Origin: an uncultured Collinsella sp.
Lineage (GTDB): Bacteria > Actinomycetota > Coriobacteriia > Coriobacteriales > Coriobacteriaceae
DNA length: 7,924 nucleotides
Direction of reading: 5' to 3'
Assembly (NCBI GenBank): GCA_902495085.1
Contig: CABUWA010000088.1
Location: forward strand, 1 to 7,924
The notes below the pieces were generated by a model. It saw only the letters and a list, made by a program, of their open reading frames with translations. It was not told where the DNA came from and made no database searches. Made by a program: the position numbers and the translations under genes. Below are positions 1 to 6,633 of this stretch, one piece after another (position 1 is the stretch's first letter; each line of letters starts with the position of its first letter).

Positions 1-1293
1 CGTGACATCCGCTTTGTGCGTCTGTGGTTTGTCGACATTCTCGGCCGCCTCAAGAACTTTGCCATTAGCCCCGAGGACCTCGAGGTCGCTTTTGAGGAGG
101 GTATTGGCTTTGACGGCTCCGCCATCGAGGGCTTTGCCACGCCCGAGGAAGCCGACATGCTGGCGTTTCCCGATGCTTCGACCTTCCAGATTTTGCCGTG
201 GCGCCCGAGCCACAACGGCGTCGCCCGCGTGTTCTGCGATGTGTGCACCCCCGACCGCAAGCCCTTCGCCGGCGATCCGCGCGATGCGTTGCGCCGCATG
301 TTCTATAAGGCCGAGAAGGCTGGCTACCTGCTCAACGTGGGTGCCGAGCTGGAGTATTACTACTTCCCCGACGAGCACACCCCCGAGCCGCTCGACAACG
401 TGGGCTACTTCGATCTTTCGGTGAGTGACGCCGCCCGCGACCTGCGCCGCAACACGGTCCTCACGCTCGAGAAGATGTCCGTGCCCGTGGAGTACACCTT
501 CCACGCCGCCGGCCGCTCGCAGCACGGCATGAGCCTGCGCCACGCCGAGGCCCTGAGCATGTCCGACGCCATCACCACGGCCAAACTCATCATTAAGCAG
601 CAGGCTTACGAGAGCGGGTGCCACGCCTCCTTTATGCCCAAGCCGTTGGCGGGCGAGGACGGCAGCGCTATGTTCCTGTGCCAGTCGCTATTCGACCACG
701 ACGGCAACAACGTCTTTTGGGGCGAGGACGACGAGAAGTACCACCTCTCCGATATCGCCAAGCACTACATGGCCGGCATCTTGGCGCACGCGCGCGAGAT
801 CAGCGCCATCACTAACCCCACGGTCAACTCGTACAAGCGCATCACCACGGGCGGCGACTCCGTGCCGCAGTACGCCACGTGGGGCCTGCGCAACCGCGCG
901 AGTATGGTCCGCATTCCGGTCTACAAGCCCGGCAAGCAGCTGTCCACGCGCATCGAGCTTCGCAGCCCCGACCCCATGGCCAACCCGTACCTGGTCAACG
1001 CCGTCACGCTGGCGGCTGGTCTGGACGGCATCGAGCGCAAGCTGGAACTCCCGCCCGAGGCCACGGCCGAGACGCTCAAGCTCACCGACCGCCAGATGCT
1101 CGAGGCCGGCTACACGCCGCTGCCGCGTTCGCTCAAAGAGGCGCTCGACGTGTTTGAGGACTCGCAGTTTATGAAGGATGCCCTCGGCGAGCACATCCAC
1201 AGTTTCTTCCTCAAAAAGAAGCGCGACGAGTGGCATAAGTTTGAGTCTACGATCACCGAGTGGGAGATCAAGCACTACCTGGCGAACTCCTAA
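1..1293 (+). CDS. Glutamine synthetase (GlnA, type I) family protein, 5' end cut off; active site appears degenerate
   Basis: The reading frame is open from base 1, and its first visible residues (RDIRFVRLWFVDILG) match about residue 16 onward of a GSI protein, so roughly 15 residues lie outside the window. The 430 visible residues give a normal GSI-alpha length. Family landmarks are FDGSAIEGF, the GAELEYYYF strand (metal Glu codons at 346 and 352), NPTVNSYKR, RNRASMVRIP and RIELRSPDPMANPYL (Glu at 955). There is no NLYDLP adenylylation site. Normal GS makes glutamine from glutamate, ammonia and ATP. Here, in ungapped alignment to Bacillus GS recalled from memory, HHE reads FHA (codon 505 is Ala), GQHE reads SQHG (codon 526 is Gly) and GSGMH reads GSAMF (codon 673 is Phe). 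The flap GYEAP reads GGDSVP. I therefore see GS ancestry clearly but doubt glutamine synthesis. Automatic annotation would probably call it glnA. It is probably co-transcribed with the regulator 50 bases downstream. Confidence 0.93.
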   Translation, partial: RDIRFVRLWFVDILGRLKNFAISPEDLEVAFEEGIGFDGSAIEGFATPEEADMLAFPDASTFQILPWRPSHNGVARVFCDVCTPDRKPFAGDPRDALRRMFYKAEKAGYLLNVGAELEYYYFPDEHTPEPLDNVGYFDLSVSDAARDLRRNTVLTLEKMSVPVEYTFHAAGRSQHGMSLRHAEALSMSDAITTAKLIIKQQAYESGCHASFMPKPLAGEDGSAMFLCQSLFDHDGNNVFWGEDDEKYHLSDIAKHYMAGILAHAREISAITNPTVNSYKRITTGGDSVPQYATWGLRNRASMVRIPVYKPGKQLSTRIELRSPDPMANPYLVNAVTLAAGLDGIERKLELPPEATAETLKLTDRQMLEAGYTPLPRSLKEALDVFEDSQFMKDALGEHIHSFFLKKKRDEWHKFESTITEWEIKHYLANS

Positions 1294-1343
1294 TCGCGCT
1301 GGCTTGTTCCAGTACGATTGAGCTCATTTCTTTGGAGGCCGAT

Positions 1344-2006
1344 ATGTCCGAAAAGAGTGCCCTGTTCATGGCGCGCACGACGCGCTTCCACGAGTTTGCC
1401 CGCAGCTTGACGACCACCCTGGGTGTCGAGGTGAGCCTGGCAACCCCCGATTCGCCGACTGCGGCGCACGACTTTGACCTGCTGATTCTCGATTCCGACG
1501 GCATCCGCAGCGACCGTATCGATCAGATTGCCAAGTGGCTTGACGATCGTGGCGGCGTCCCCATGTTGGTGATCGTCGACGACGAGGCGCTCGGTACCTT
1601 GCGCCTGCCCAATCACGCGCATGCCGACTTTGTATGCCCCACGGCGACACCCAACGAGCTCAAGGCTCGTGCGCAGCGCCTGATGGGCGAGGAGGAGACC
1701 GTCACCGCCGACGATGTGCTCAACATCGATAACCTCGAGATCAACCTGGCCACCTACCAGGTGACGCTCGATGATGAGCCCATCGACCTGACGCTGATGG
1801 AGTACTCGCTGCTGAGCTTTTTGGCGACGCACCCCAACCGCGCCTACAGCCGCGAGGTGCTGCTGCACCGCGTGTGGGGCTTTGAGTACTGCGGTGGCAC
1901 GCGCACCGTCGATGTGCACATTCGACGCATCCGCTCCAAGGTAGGCCCGCAGATCGCGGCACACATCACCACCGTCCGCGGCGTGGGCTATCTGTTTAAG
2001 GACTAG
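1344..2006 (+). CDS. OmpR-family winged-helix response regulator, GlnR-like, with atypical receiver
   Basis: The protein has 220 residues. The start is set by TTGGAGG at 1332-1338, 5 bases before ATG 1344; the frame is open further upstream but has no ribosome site there. Residues 1-115 form a receiver-like domain. Strand 1 (ALFMART) lacks the paired acidic residues that bind Mg, D50 in LLILDSDG sits at the phospho-acceptor position, and the usual KP near residue 100 is replaced by CPTAT. Residues 126-220 are a winged helix: ATYQVTLDDEPIDLTLMEYS, HPNRAYSREVLLHRVWG, GGTRTVDVHIRRIRSKVGP and TTVRGVGYLF. From memory, this pattern, including ATY before the helices, matches actinobacterial GlnR, an orphan regulator of nitrogen genes that works without normal phosphorylation. 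No histidine kinase gene is adjacent. The GS-like gene immediately upstream supports a nitrogen role, but the GlnR assignment is inference. A RegX3- or MtrA-type regulator is the alternative. Confidence 0.9.
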   Translation: MSEKSALFMARTTRFHEFARSLTTTLGVEVSLATPDSPTAAHDFDLLILDSDGIRSDRIDQIAKWLDDRGGVPMLVIVDDEALGTLRLPNHAHADFVCPTATPNELKARAQRLMGEEETVTADDVLNIDNLEINLATYQVTLDDEPIDLTLMEYSLLSFLATHPNRAYSREVLLHRVWGFEYCGGTRTVDVHIRRIRSKVGPQIAAHITTVRGVGYLFKD

Positions 2007-2010
2007 ATTT

Positions 2011-2047
2011 CCACCACAAAGGGGACAGGCACCTTTGTGGTGGTTTT
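2011..2047 (+). terminator. Rho-independent terminator after the regulator gene; GGGGAC-type hairpin
   Basis: A perfect 12-bp inverted repeat (CCACCACAAAGG at 2011-2022, CCTTTGTGGTGG at 2032-2043) encloses a 9-base loop and is followed by TTTT. It begins 5 bases after the stop codon at 2004-2006, so it probably ends the GS-like/regulator transcript. The sequence GGGGACAGGCACC across the arm and loop resembles short REP-like elements scattered in many genomes. Confidence 0.8.
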
Positions 2048-2159
2048 GCCGTAGGCCGGGTCCTTTCGGGTCTGCAGCAGAACTTAAGCCTTCCTAAAAG
2101 ATTGCGTTCTCATACACGTACGCCCGCATATTGGGGTACAACTCAACGTGAACAATGAT

Positions 2160-2190
2160 GGCCCGCCACATGTTTGGCGGGCCTTTGGTT
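2160..2190 (+). terminator. Hairpin with T-rich tail in the htrA leader (terminator or attenuator)
   Basis: GGCCCGCC at 2160-2167 pairs perfectly with GGCGGGCC at 2176-2183 around an 8-base loop, followed by TTTGGTT. It lies 23 bases before the htrA ribosome site. If the htrA promoter is upstream of it (I found no convincing one; TTGCGT at 2102 with CATATT at 2127 is weak), the hairpin would act as an attenuator. Otherwise it is a second terminator for the upstream unit. Confidence 0.5.
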
Positions 2191-2212
2191 ATTTGACGAA
2201 AGGATCGCAGCC

Positions 2213-3673
2213 ATGAGCGAGAACGATTCCCAGCGTCCCCAGGATGCGGGCAACGCCGGCGAGACCCAGCAGCAGCCGCGTGTGCAGGTGGAGTCGACGC
2301 CTGCCGGCAGTAACATTCCCTACGTGCAGGCCTACGACACGCAGACCGGCAAGCCGCTGGGTGGCCAGCAGGTCGTGAACAAGCACACGGTGGTCAAGAC
2401 CAAGACCAAAAAGCTGCCGATCTTTATTACGGCGCTTGCCGGCTGTGCCTGCGGAGCCCTGCTGGTCATTGCGCTCATTATGAGCGGCACGCTCGATATC
2501 GGCGGCGGCAAGAATGCCGTGACGGCGGGTGCTTCGGGTTCGTCGACGCAAAAGATCACGATCGACTCCGAGGACACCACGCTGGCCGAGGCCGTTTCTG
2601 CCAAGGCCCTGCCCTCCGTGGTTTCCATTACCGCCACTTCGAGCGGCAGCCAGAATGGCTCGCTTTCGCAGTCTGCCGACGAGTCGGATAACTCAGGCAG
2701 CGTCGGTTCGGGCGTGGTGCTCGATACCGAGGGCCATATTCTCACCAACAACCACGTGGTCGATGGCTATGACCAGTACGTGGTGACCATGGACGACGGC
2801 ACCACCTACGAGGCCGAGTTCGTGGGCAACGACGCCTCGAGCGACCTGGCCGTCATCAAGCTCAAGGACGCCGACGCCTCCAAGCTCACGCCGATCGAGA
2901 TCGGCGACTCCTCCAAGCTCAACGTGGGCGAGTGGGTCATGGCGATCGGCTCGCCGTTCGGCAACGAGCAGTCTGTCTCCACGGGCATTGTGTCGGCGCT
3001 GTATCGCTCCACGGCTATGAGCTCTACCAGCGGTAACACCATCTATGCCAACATGATCCAGACCGATGCCGCCATCAACCCGGGCAACTCCGGCGGCGCG
3101 CTCGTCAACGACAATGGCGAGCTCGTGGGCATCAACTCGCTCATCGAGAGCTATTCGGGCTCCAGCTCGGGCGTGGGCTTTGCCATTCCGGTTAACTACG
3201 CCAAGAACATTGCCGACCAGATTATCGACGGCAAGACGCCGGTGCATCCGTACATGGGCGCTACGCTTTCGAGCGTCAATGCACTCAACGCCCGCACCAA
3301 CAAGCTGAGCACCGATAGCGGCGCGTATGTGGCGAGCGTCGTCGAGGACGGTCCTGCTGCCAAGGCCGGCATCCAAGAGGGCGACGTTATCACCAAGCTG
3401 GGCGACGATGAGATTACGAGCGCCGATGGCCTGATCATCGCACTGCGCAGCCACGAGGTGGGTGAGAAGGTCGAGATCACGCTCATGCGCGGCAAGGAAG
3501 AGAAGAAGGTCACCGTCGAGCTGGGCTCCGATGAGGAGCTGCAGAACCAGCAGCAGGACGACAGTTCGACCGACACCGGCAACGGCGGTATTACCGACGA
3601 GCAGCTGCGCCAGTATCTGGAGGAGCTGTTGGGCCAGCAGGGCCAGGGCCAGGGCTACGGCCAGGGTTTCTAA
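2213..3673 (+). CDS. htrA: HtrA/DegP-family membrane-anchored serine protease (trypsin-like plus PDZ)
   Basis: The protein has 486 residues. ATG 2213 follows GAAAGGA at 2198-2204 with good spacing. Residues 1-67 are a Gln/Pro-rich, probably cytoplasmic tail ending in a basic stretch (KTKTKK). Residues 68-92 are a single hydrophobic membrane segment, so the rest is outside the membrane as in other actinobacterial HtrA proteins. The protease domain carries the full catalytic triad: His181 (TNNHVV), Asp211 (SSDLAVIK) and Ser293 (GNSGGAL). A PDZ domain spans about 347-440 (AGIQEGDVITKLG). Residues 444-486 are a low-complexity Gln/Asp/Gly tail ending GQGYGQGF. The family degrades or refolds damaged envelope proteins under stress. 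The gene stands alone between two hairpins, so it is probably its own transcription unit. Family assignment is secure, but the cellular substrate and the exact paralogue are not visible here. Confidence 0.95.
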   Translation: MSENDSQRPQDAGNAGETQQQPRVQVESTPAGSNIPYVQAYDTQTGKPLGGQQVVNKHTVVKTKTKKLPIFITALAGCACGALLVIALIMSGTLDIGGGKNAVTAGASGSSTQKITIDSEDTTLAEAVSAKALPSVVSITATSSGSQNGSLSQSADESDNSGSVGSGVVLDTEGHILTNNHVVDGYDQYVVTMDDGTTYEAEFVGNDASSDLAVIKLKDADASKLTPIEIGDSSKLNVGEWVMAIGSPFGNEQSVSTGIVSALYRSTAMSSTSGNTIYANMIQTDAAINPGNSGGALVNDNGELVGINSLIESYSGSSSGVGFAIPVNYAKNIADQIIDGKTPVHPYMGATLSSVNALNARTNKLSTDSGAYVASVVEDGPAAKAGIQEGDVITKLGDDEITSADGLIIALRSHEVGEKVEITLMRGKEEKKVTVELGSDEELQNQQQDDSSTDTGNGGITDEQLRQYLEELLGQQGQGQGYGQGF

Positions 3674-3699
3674 CGAGCTGTACCGCACACATCGAAGCC

Positions 3700-3741
3700 A
3701 GAGGGGCTGTCCCATCAACGCGGGACAGCCCCTCTTTTCTT
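3700..3741 (+). terminator. Strong rho-independent terminator after htrA
   Basis: AGAGGGGCTGTCCC at 3700-3713 pairs perfectly over 14 bp with GGGACAGCCCCTCT at 3722-3735 around an 8-base loop, and the T-rich run continues to 3741. It lies 26 bases after the htrA stop. The 13-mer GGGGCTGTCCCAT of its left arm recurs at 6542-6554, where the right arm is missing. Confidence 0.88.
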
Positions 3742-3743
3742 AT

Positions 3744-3774
3744 TGATCCGTTGGGGACGGAGGAAAACGGATCA
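3744..3774. repeat. Short GGGGAC-loop palindrome (REP-like)
   Basis: TGATCCGTT at 3744-3752 and AACGGATCA at 3766-3774 form a perfect 9-bp inverted repeat with loop GGGGACGGAGGAA. It lies just past the htrA terminator. It shares the GGGGAC core with the hairpins at 2011 and 7446 although the arms differ, so it may belong to one small repeat class. The class assignment is inference. Confidence 0.55.
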
Positions 3775-3810
3775 CTTGTGGCTGGCAAGAGGCTTGGTTC
3801 GGAATGGCCT

Positions 3811-3838
3811 GGACAGTTAATTCAGATGCGTATAAATC
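3811..3838 (+). repeat. Left terminal inverted repeat
   Basis: This begins GGACAGTTAATTCAG and ends GTATAAATC. It pairs with 3984-4011 at 26 of 28 positions. It contains TATAAA at 3831-3836 with GGACAG 15 bases upstream, which is weakly promoter-like and points inward. Confidence 0.75.
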
Positions 3839-3983
3839 TGGGGCAGCTTGGGATGCGTTTTGAGCAATTTTTGATTGGGATGGGGATCGAATGCGTGTTT
3901 GGAAGGGAGAGTGGGACGTTTACATGGTCTCGAGGAGCCCAAATTTGTTGAAACAGGGGTGTTCGTGCCTGATTCAGCTCTAG

Positions 3984-4011
3984 GATTTATACGTATCTGA
4001 ACTAACTGTCC
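3984..4011 (-). repeat. Right terminal inverted repeat
   Basis: On the minus strand this reads GGACAGTTAGTTCAG...GTATAAATC. It is the partner of 3811-3838, ends about 110 bases before ligA, and its outer flank shows no similarity to the left flank. Confidence 0.75.
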
Positions 4012-4056
4012 GCCCCGGTCTGGCCGCTGCCGATTCGGTGCGGTTCGAAAGGGATA

Positions 4057-4090
4057 TTCGGCCCCATTGCGACCGGTGGTACTCTAGTAT
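4057..4090 (+). promoter_or_regulatory. Candidate ligA promoter (extended -10)
   Basis: TG at 4077-4078, one base, then TACTCT at 4080-4085 fits an extended -10 box; a weak TTCGGC lies 17 bases upstream at 4057-4062. TAGTAT at 4085-4090 is an overlapping alternative -10. Either would give a leader of about 25-30 bases before the ligA start. It lies outside the 3811-4011 element. The call rests on pattern only. Confidence 0.33.
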
Positions 4091-4120
4091 CCGTTTGAAA
4101 TCGAGCGAAGGAGTGCCGCT

Positions 4121-6349
4121 ATGGAGCAATCGAGCCTGTTTGGTGACGGCGTGGACATCGATACCGAAACGCCCGCAAGCGCGGATGCCACCGCACCGAC
4201 CGATGCCCGTGCCCAGGCGGCAGCGCGTGCAGCCGAGCTGCGCCACGAGCTCGATTACCACGCCTATCGCTACTACATGCTCGATGCGCCTGAGATCACG
4301 GACGCCGCCTTTGACAAAATGCTCGTTGAGCTCCAGCAGATCGAGGCGACCTACCCCGATCTGGTAACGCCCGATAGCTATACCCAGCGCGTGGGCGGCT
4401 ATGTGAGCGAGCAGTTTACGCCGGTCACGCACATGGCACGCATGTATTCCATGGACGACGCCATGGATCTGGACGAGCTCGACGCATGGCTCCAGCGCAC
4501 CGAGGACGCGCTCGGTGCCGGCAGCGTCACCTATACCTGCGAGCTCAAGATCGACGGCCTGGGCGTGGCGCTTACCTACCAGAACGGCACCTTTGTGCGC
4601 GCCGCCACGCGCGGTGACGGCACAACGGGCGAGGATGTGTCGCTCAACGTCCGTACTATCAAGGATGTGCCCATGCACCTGTCCGAGCCGGCGCTCGCCC
4701 ACATGGGCGCCGACCGCGAGCGCACCATTGAGGTACGCGGCGAGGTCTATATGCCCAAGGGCAGCTTTGTTCGTCTGAATGAAGAGGCCGATGCCGAGGG
4801 CCGCGACCCCTTCGCCAACCCGCGCAACGCCGCCGCCGGCAGCCTGCGCCAAAAGGATCCCAAGGTCACGGCGCGCCGCGACCTGGCCACCTTTATCTAT
4901 GCCATCGCCGATACCGACCCGCTGCACGTCCACAGCCAGCGCGAGTTCCTCGATTGGCTGCGCAGTGCCGGCTTTAGCGTCAACCCCAATGTGGCCCGTT
5001 GCGCCACGCCGGCCGAGGTCCACGAGTTCTGCGCCCAGGCGCTCGAGCACCGCGGCGACCTGAACTACGACATCGACGGCGTGGTCGTAAAGGTCGATAG
5101 CTTTCAGCAGCAGCTCGACCTGGGCTTTACCGCCCGCGCGCCGCGCTGGGCCATTGCCTTTAAGTTCCCGCCCGAGGAAAAGCAGACCGTCCTGCGCGAA
5201 ATTCGCATCCAGGTGGGCCGCACCGGTGTGCTCACGCCGGTCGCCGAGTTCGACCCGGTGACGGTCGCCGGCTCCACCATCGCGCGCGCCACGCTGCACA
5301 ACATCGACGAGATCCGCCGCAAAAACGTGCGCGAGGGTGACACTATCATCGTGCACAAGGCAGGCGACGTAATCCCCGAGGTCGTGGGCCCGGTGCTCGA
5401 TAAACGCCCGGCCGATTCGGTCGACTGGCACATGCCCGAGGTCTGCCCCGTGTGCGGTAGCCCCGTGGTCCACGAGGATGGCGAGGTCGCTTATCGCTGC
5501 GTCTCCATCGACTGCCCCGCACAGCTCAAGGAGCGCCTGCTCCACTGGGTGAGTCGCGGCTGCATGGACGTCGACGGCCTAGGCGACGAGATTGTCGACA
5601 AGATGATCGCCGCCGGCCTGATCCACGATGTCGCGGACTTCTACCAGCTCACGGTCGACGACATCGCCGGCCTGGACACGGGCCGCACCTATGCCAGCTC
5701 CAACAGCAAAAAGGGCGTCAAGAAGGGCGACCCCATTCCGGTGGGCCTCAAGACGGCCGAGAAAATAATCGTCGAGCTCAACAAGTCCAAGAGCCAGCCG
5801 CTCGGTCGCGTGCTGTTTGCCCTGGGCATCCGCCACGTGGGCAAGAGCGTGGGCGAGGTCATCGCCGAGCGATTCCTGTCGATTGACAAGCTCATCTTGG
5901 CGAGTGAAGGGGACATTGCCGAGTGCGAGGGCATTGGCCCCAAGATTGCGGCGAGCGTCAAGCAGTTCCTGGCCGTGCCCGAAAACCTTGCCGTGCTGGA
6001 GCGCCTGCGTCAGGCGGGCCTGTCGCTCGAGGTCGACTTGGGCGCCGCGCACGCGCAAGCTGCAGCCGACGCTGGCGTGGCAGGCGAGCTCGCCGACGCA
6101 CAACCACTCGCAGGCCTGACCTTCGTGCTCACCGGCACGCTCGTCAACCGCACGCGCGACGAGGCGGGCGCGGCGCTCAAGGTGCTCGGCGCCAAGGTTT
6201 CGGGCAGTGTGTCGAAGAAGACGAGCTATCTGGTCGCCGGCCCCAAAGCGGGCTCCAAGCTCACCAAGGCCGAGCAGCTGGGTGTACCCGTGCTGGACGA
6301 GGACGCGCTCGAGCAGATCTTGGCTACCGGTGAGGTGCCCCAGGCTTAG
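4121..6349 (+). CDS. ligA: NAD-dependent DNA ligase LigA
   Basis: This 742-residue protein seals nicks during replication and repair, using NAD as AMP donor. The start is ATG 4121, 7 bases after GAAGGAG at 4107-4113. Domains in order are: an NAD-binding Ia region (YHAYRYYMLDAPEITDAAFD, then TPDSYTQRVGG); an adenylation domain with nucleophile Lys143 in CELKIDGLG; an OB fold (QVGRTGVLTPVAEFDPV, HKAGDVIPEVVGP); a zinc finger with Cys442, Cys445, Cys460 and Cys465; helix-hairpin-helix repeats (LFALGIRHVGKSVGEVIAER, CEGIGPKIAASVKQF); an Ala-rich linker around 640-660; and a C-terminal BRCT domain from about 664 (LAGLTFVLTGTL). All key residues are present. Residues about 519-541 form a basic, Ser/Lys/Gly-rich insertion before the HhH region that typical bacterial LigA proteins lack. 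The gene appears to be transcribed alone and is normally essential. Confidence 0.98.
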   Translation: MEQSSLFGDGVDIDTETPASADATAPTDARAQAAARAAELRHELDYHAYRYYMLDAPEITDAAFDKMLVELQQIEATYPDLVTPDSYTQRVGGYVSEQFTPVTHMARMYSMDDAMDLDELDAWLQRTEDALGAGSVTYTCELKIDGLGVALTYQNGTFVRAATRGDGTTGEDVSLNVRTIKDVPMHLSEPALAHMGADRERTIEVRGEVYMPKGSFVRLNEEADAEGRDPFANPRNAAAGSLRQKDPKVTARRDLATFIYAIADTDPLHVHSQREFLDWLRSAGFSVNPNVARCATPAEVHEFCAQALEHRGDLNYDIDGVVVKVDSFQQQLDLGFTARAPRWAIAFKFPPEEKQTVLREIRIQVGRTGVLTPVAEFDPVTVAGSTIARATLHNIDEIRRKNVREGDTIIVHKAGDVIPEVVGPVLDKRPADSVDWHMPEVCPVCGSPVVHEDGEVAYRCVSIDCPAQLKERLLHWVSRGCMDVDGLGDEIVDKMIAAGLIHDVADFYQLTVDDIAGLDTGRTYASSNSKKGVKKGDPIPVGLKTAEKIIVELNKSKSQPLGRVLFALGIRHVGKSVGEVIAERFLSIDKLILASEGDIAECEGIGPKIAASVKQFLAVPENLAVLERLRQAGLSLEVDLGAAHAQAAADAGVAGELADAQPLAGLTFVLTGTLVNRTRDEAGAALKVLGAKVSGSVSKKTSYLVAGPKAGSKLTKAEQLGVPVLDEDALEQILATGEVPQA

Positions 6350-6369
6350 TGCATCGATAATCAAATTAG

Positions 6370-6409
6370 AAAACCTCCCGGAAAGGCTGATACTTTCCGG
6401 GAGGTTTTT
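6370..6409 (+). terminator. Strong terminator after ligA, probably bidirectional
   Basis: AAAACCTCCCGGAAA at 6370-6384 and TTTCCGGGAGGTTTT at 6394-6408 form a perfect 15-bp stem with a 9-base loop. Flanking A and T runs make it work in both directions. It starts 20 bases after the ligA stop. Its right arm is shared with the 63-base repeated gene tail at 6396-6458, whose minus-strand stop codon is at 6408-6410. Confidence 0.9.
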
Positions 6410-6458
6410 ATTTGGGCGTGGTGGCGGGCAGCATGATCTGTGTCTTGTAGGTTGCTGA
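6396..6458 (-). pseudogene. Remnant gene tail, copy A (minus strand)
   Basis: Read on the minus strand, this gives SATYKTQIMLPATTPK and a stop at 6408-6410, followed by AACCTCCCGGA. Copy B at 7527-7589 encodes PATYVTQITVPVTMLD with the stop and the following bases at the same positions. By hand count 46 of 63 bases agree, with many differences at third codon positions, which suggests common coding ancestry. No start codon or longer recognisable frame lies upstream of copy A, so only the tail survives. The parent family is unknown to me; the beta-strand-like end weakly recalls LacI-type effector domains. Confidence 0.45.
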
Positions 6459-6517
6459 GGGTGACCCTGCGGAGCGGTGTCGTTCCGGAGCGATAGAAGA
6501 TTCATACAAAGCAAAGG

Positions 6518-6547
6518 GGCCCCGCAGTGAGGTCCCACAACGGGGCT
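6518..6547 (-). repeat. Weak hairpin, possible decayed minus-strand terminator
   Basis: GGCCCCG at 6518-6524 can pair with CGGGGCT at 6541-6547 (one G-T pair) around a 16-base loop, and on the minus strand the stem is followed by CCCTTTGCTTTG. The adjoining GGGGCTGTCCCAT at 6542-6554 is identical to the left arm of the htrA terminator. It looks like a leftover of the same terminator type. Confidence 0.3.
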
Positions 6548-6566
6548 GTCCCATTGTGATGAGTTT

Positions 6567-6600
6567 TATACACTTTAACATTAACATAAACGTGTATACT
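6567..6600 (+). promoter_or_regulatory. Promoter and operator-like inverted repeat of the toxin-antitoxin operon
   Basis: TATACT at 6595-6600 is a near-consensus -10 box in an A/T-rich island. TATACAC at 6567-6573 and GTGTATA at 6592-6598 form a 7-bp inverted repeat overlapping that box, and between them TTAACA occurs twice in tandem (6575-6586). A clear -35 at standard spacing is not obvious (CTTTAA at 6573-6578 is the best). Phd/YefM antitoxins normally repress their own operon by binding such palindromes, so this is the likely autoregulation site. Confidence 0.6.
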
Positions 6601-6633
6601 TAGCAGTGAAGATATATGTTGAGAGGAGCAGTT

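Larger units (their letters stand above)
3811..4011. mobile_element. MITE-like 201-bp element with 28-bp terminal inverted repeats
   Basis: Bases 3811-3838 (GGACAGTTAATTCAG...) and the reverse complement of 3984-4011 (GGACAGTTAGTTCAG...) match at 26 of 28 positions. The two mismatches are single transitions. The enclosed 145 bases are visibly richer in A and T than neighbouring genes and hold no convincing gene; the only frame across it lacks a ribosome site and recognisable motifs. I see no clear target-site duplication at the edges. The layout fits a small non-autonomous transposable element. An invertible segment or a long-stem regulatory RNA are alternatives. Confidence 0.55.

Noticed and set aside
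2693..3718. 341-residue minus-strand frame opposite htrA
   Set aside because: Antisense shadow of a clear protease gene; its composition is biased and no family is recognisable.
3751..3951. 66-residue plus-strand frame across the MITE-like element
   Set aside because: The start is a TTG inside the GGGGAC hairpin; there is no ribosome site and no family resemblance, and the frame crosses the left inverted repeat.
3980..5545. Very long open frame on the minus strand opposite ligA
   Set aside because: It overlaps a certain gene, has the His/Ala/Leu/Val-rich, domain-free composition typical of antisense frames in high-GC DNA, and shows no ribosome site or motif.
5579..6538. 319-residue minus-strand frame across the ligA 3' end
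   Set aside because: Mostly antisense to LigA; it passes through the terminator stem and lacks recognisable motifs.
6616..6633. Earlier ATG for the antitoxin gene at 6616
   Set aside because: There is no ribosome site at useful distance, whereas GAGAGGAG at 6621-6628 is ideally placed for ATG 6634, where the family similarity also begins.
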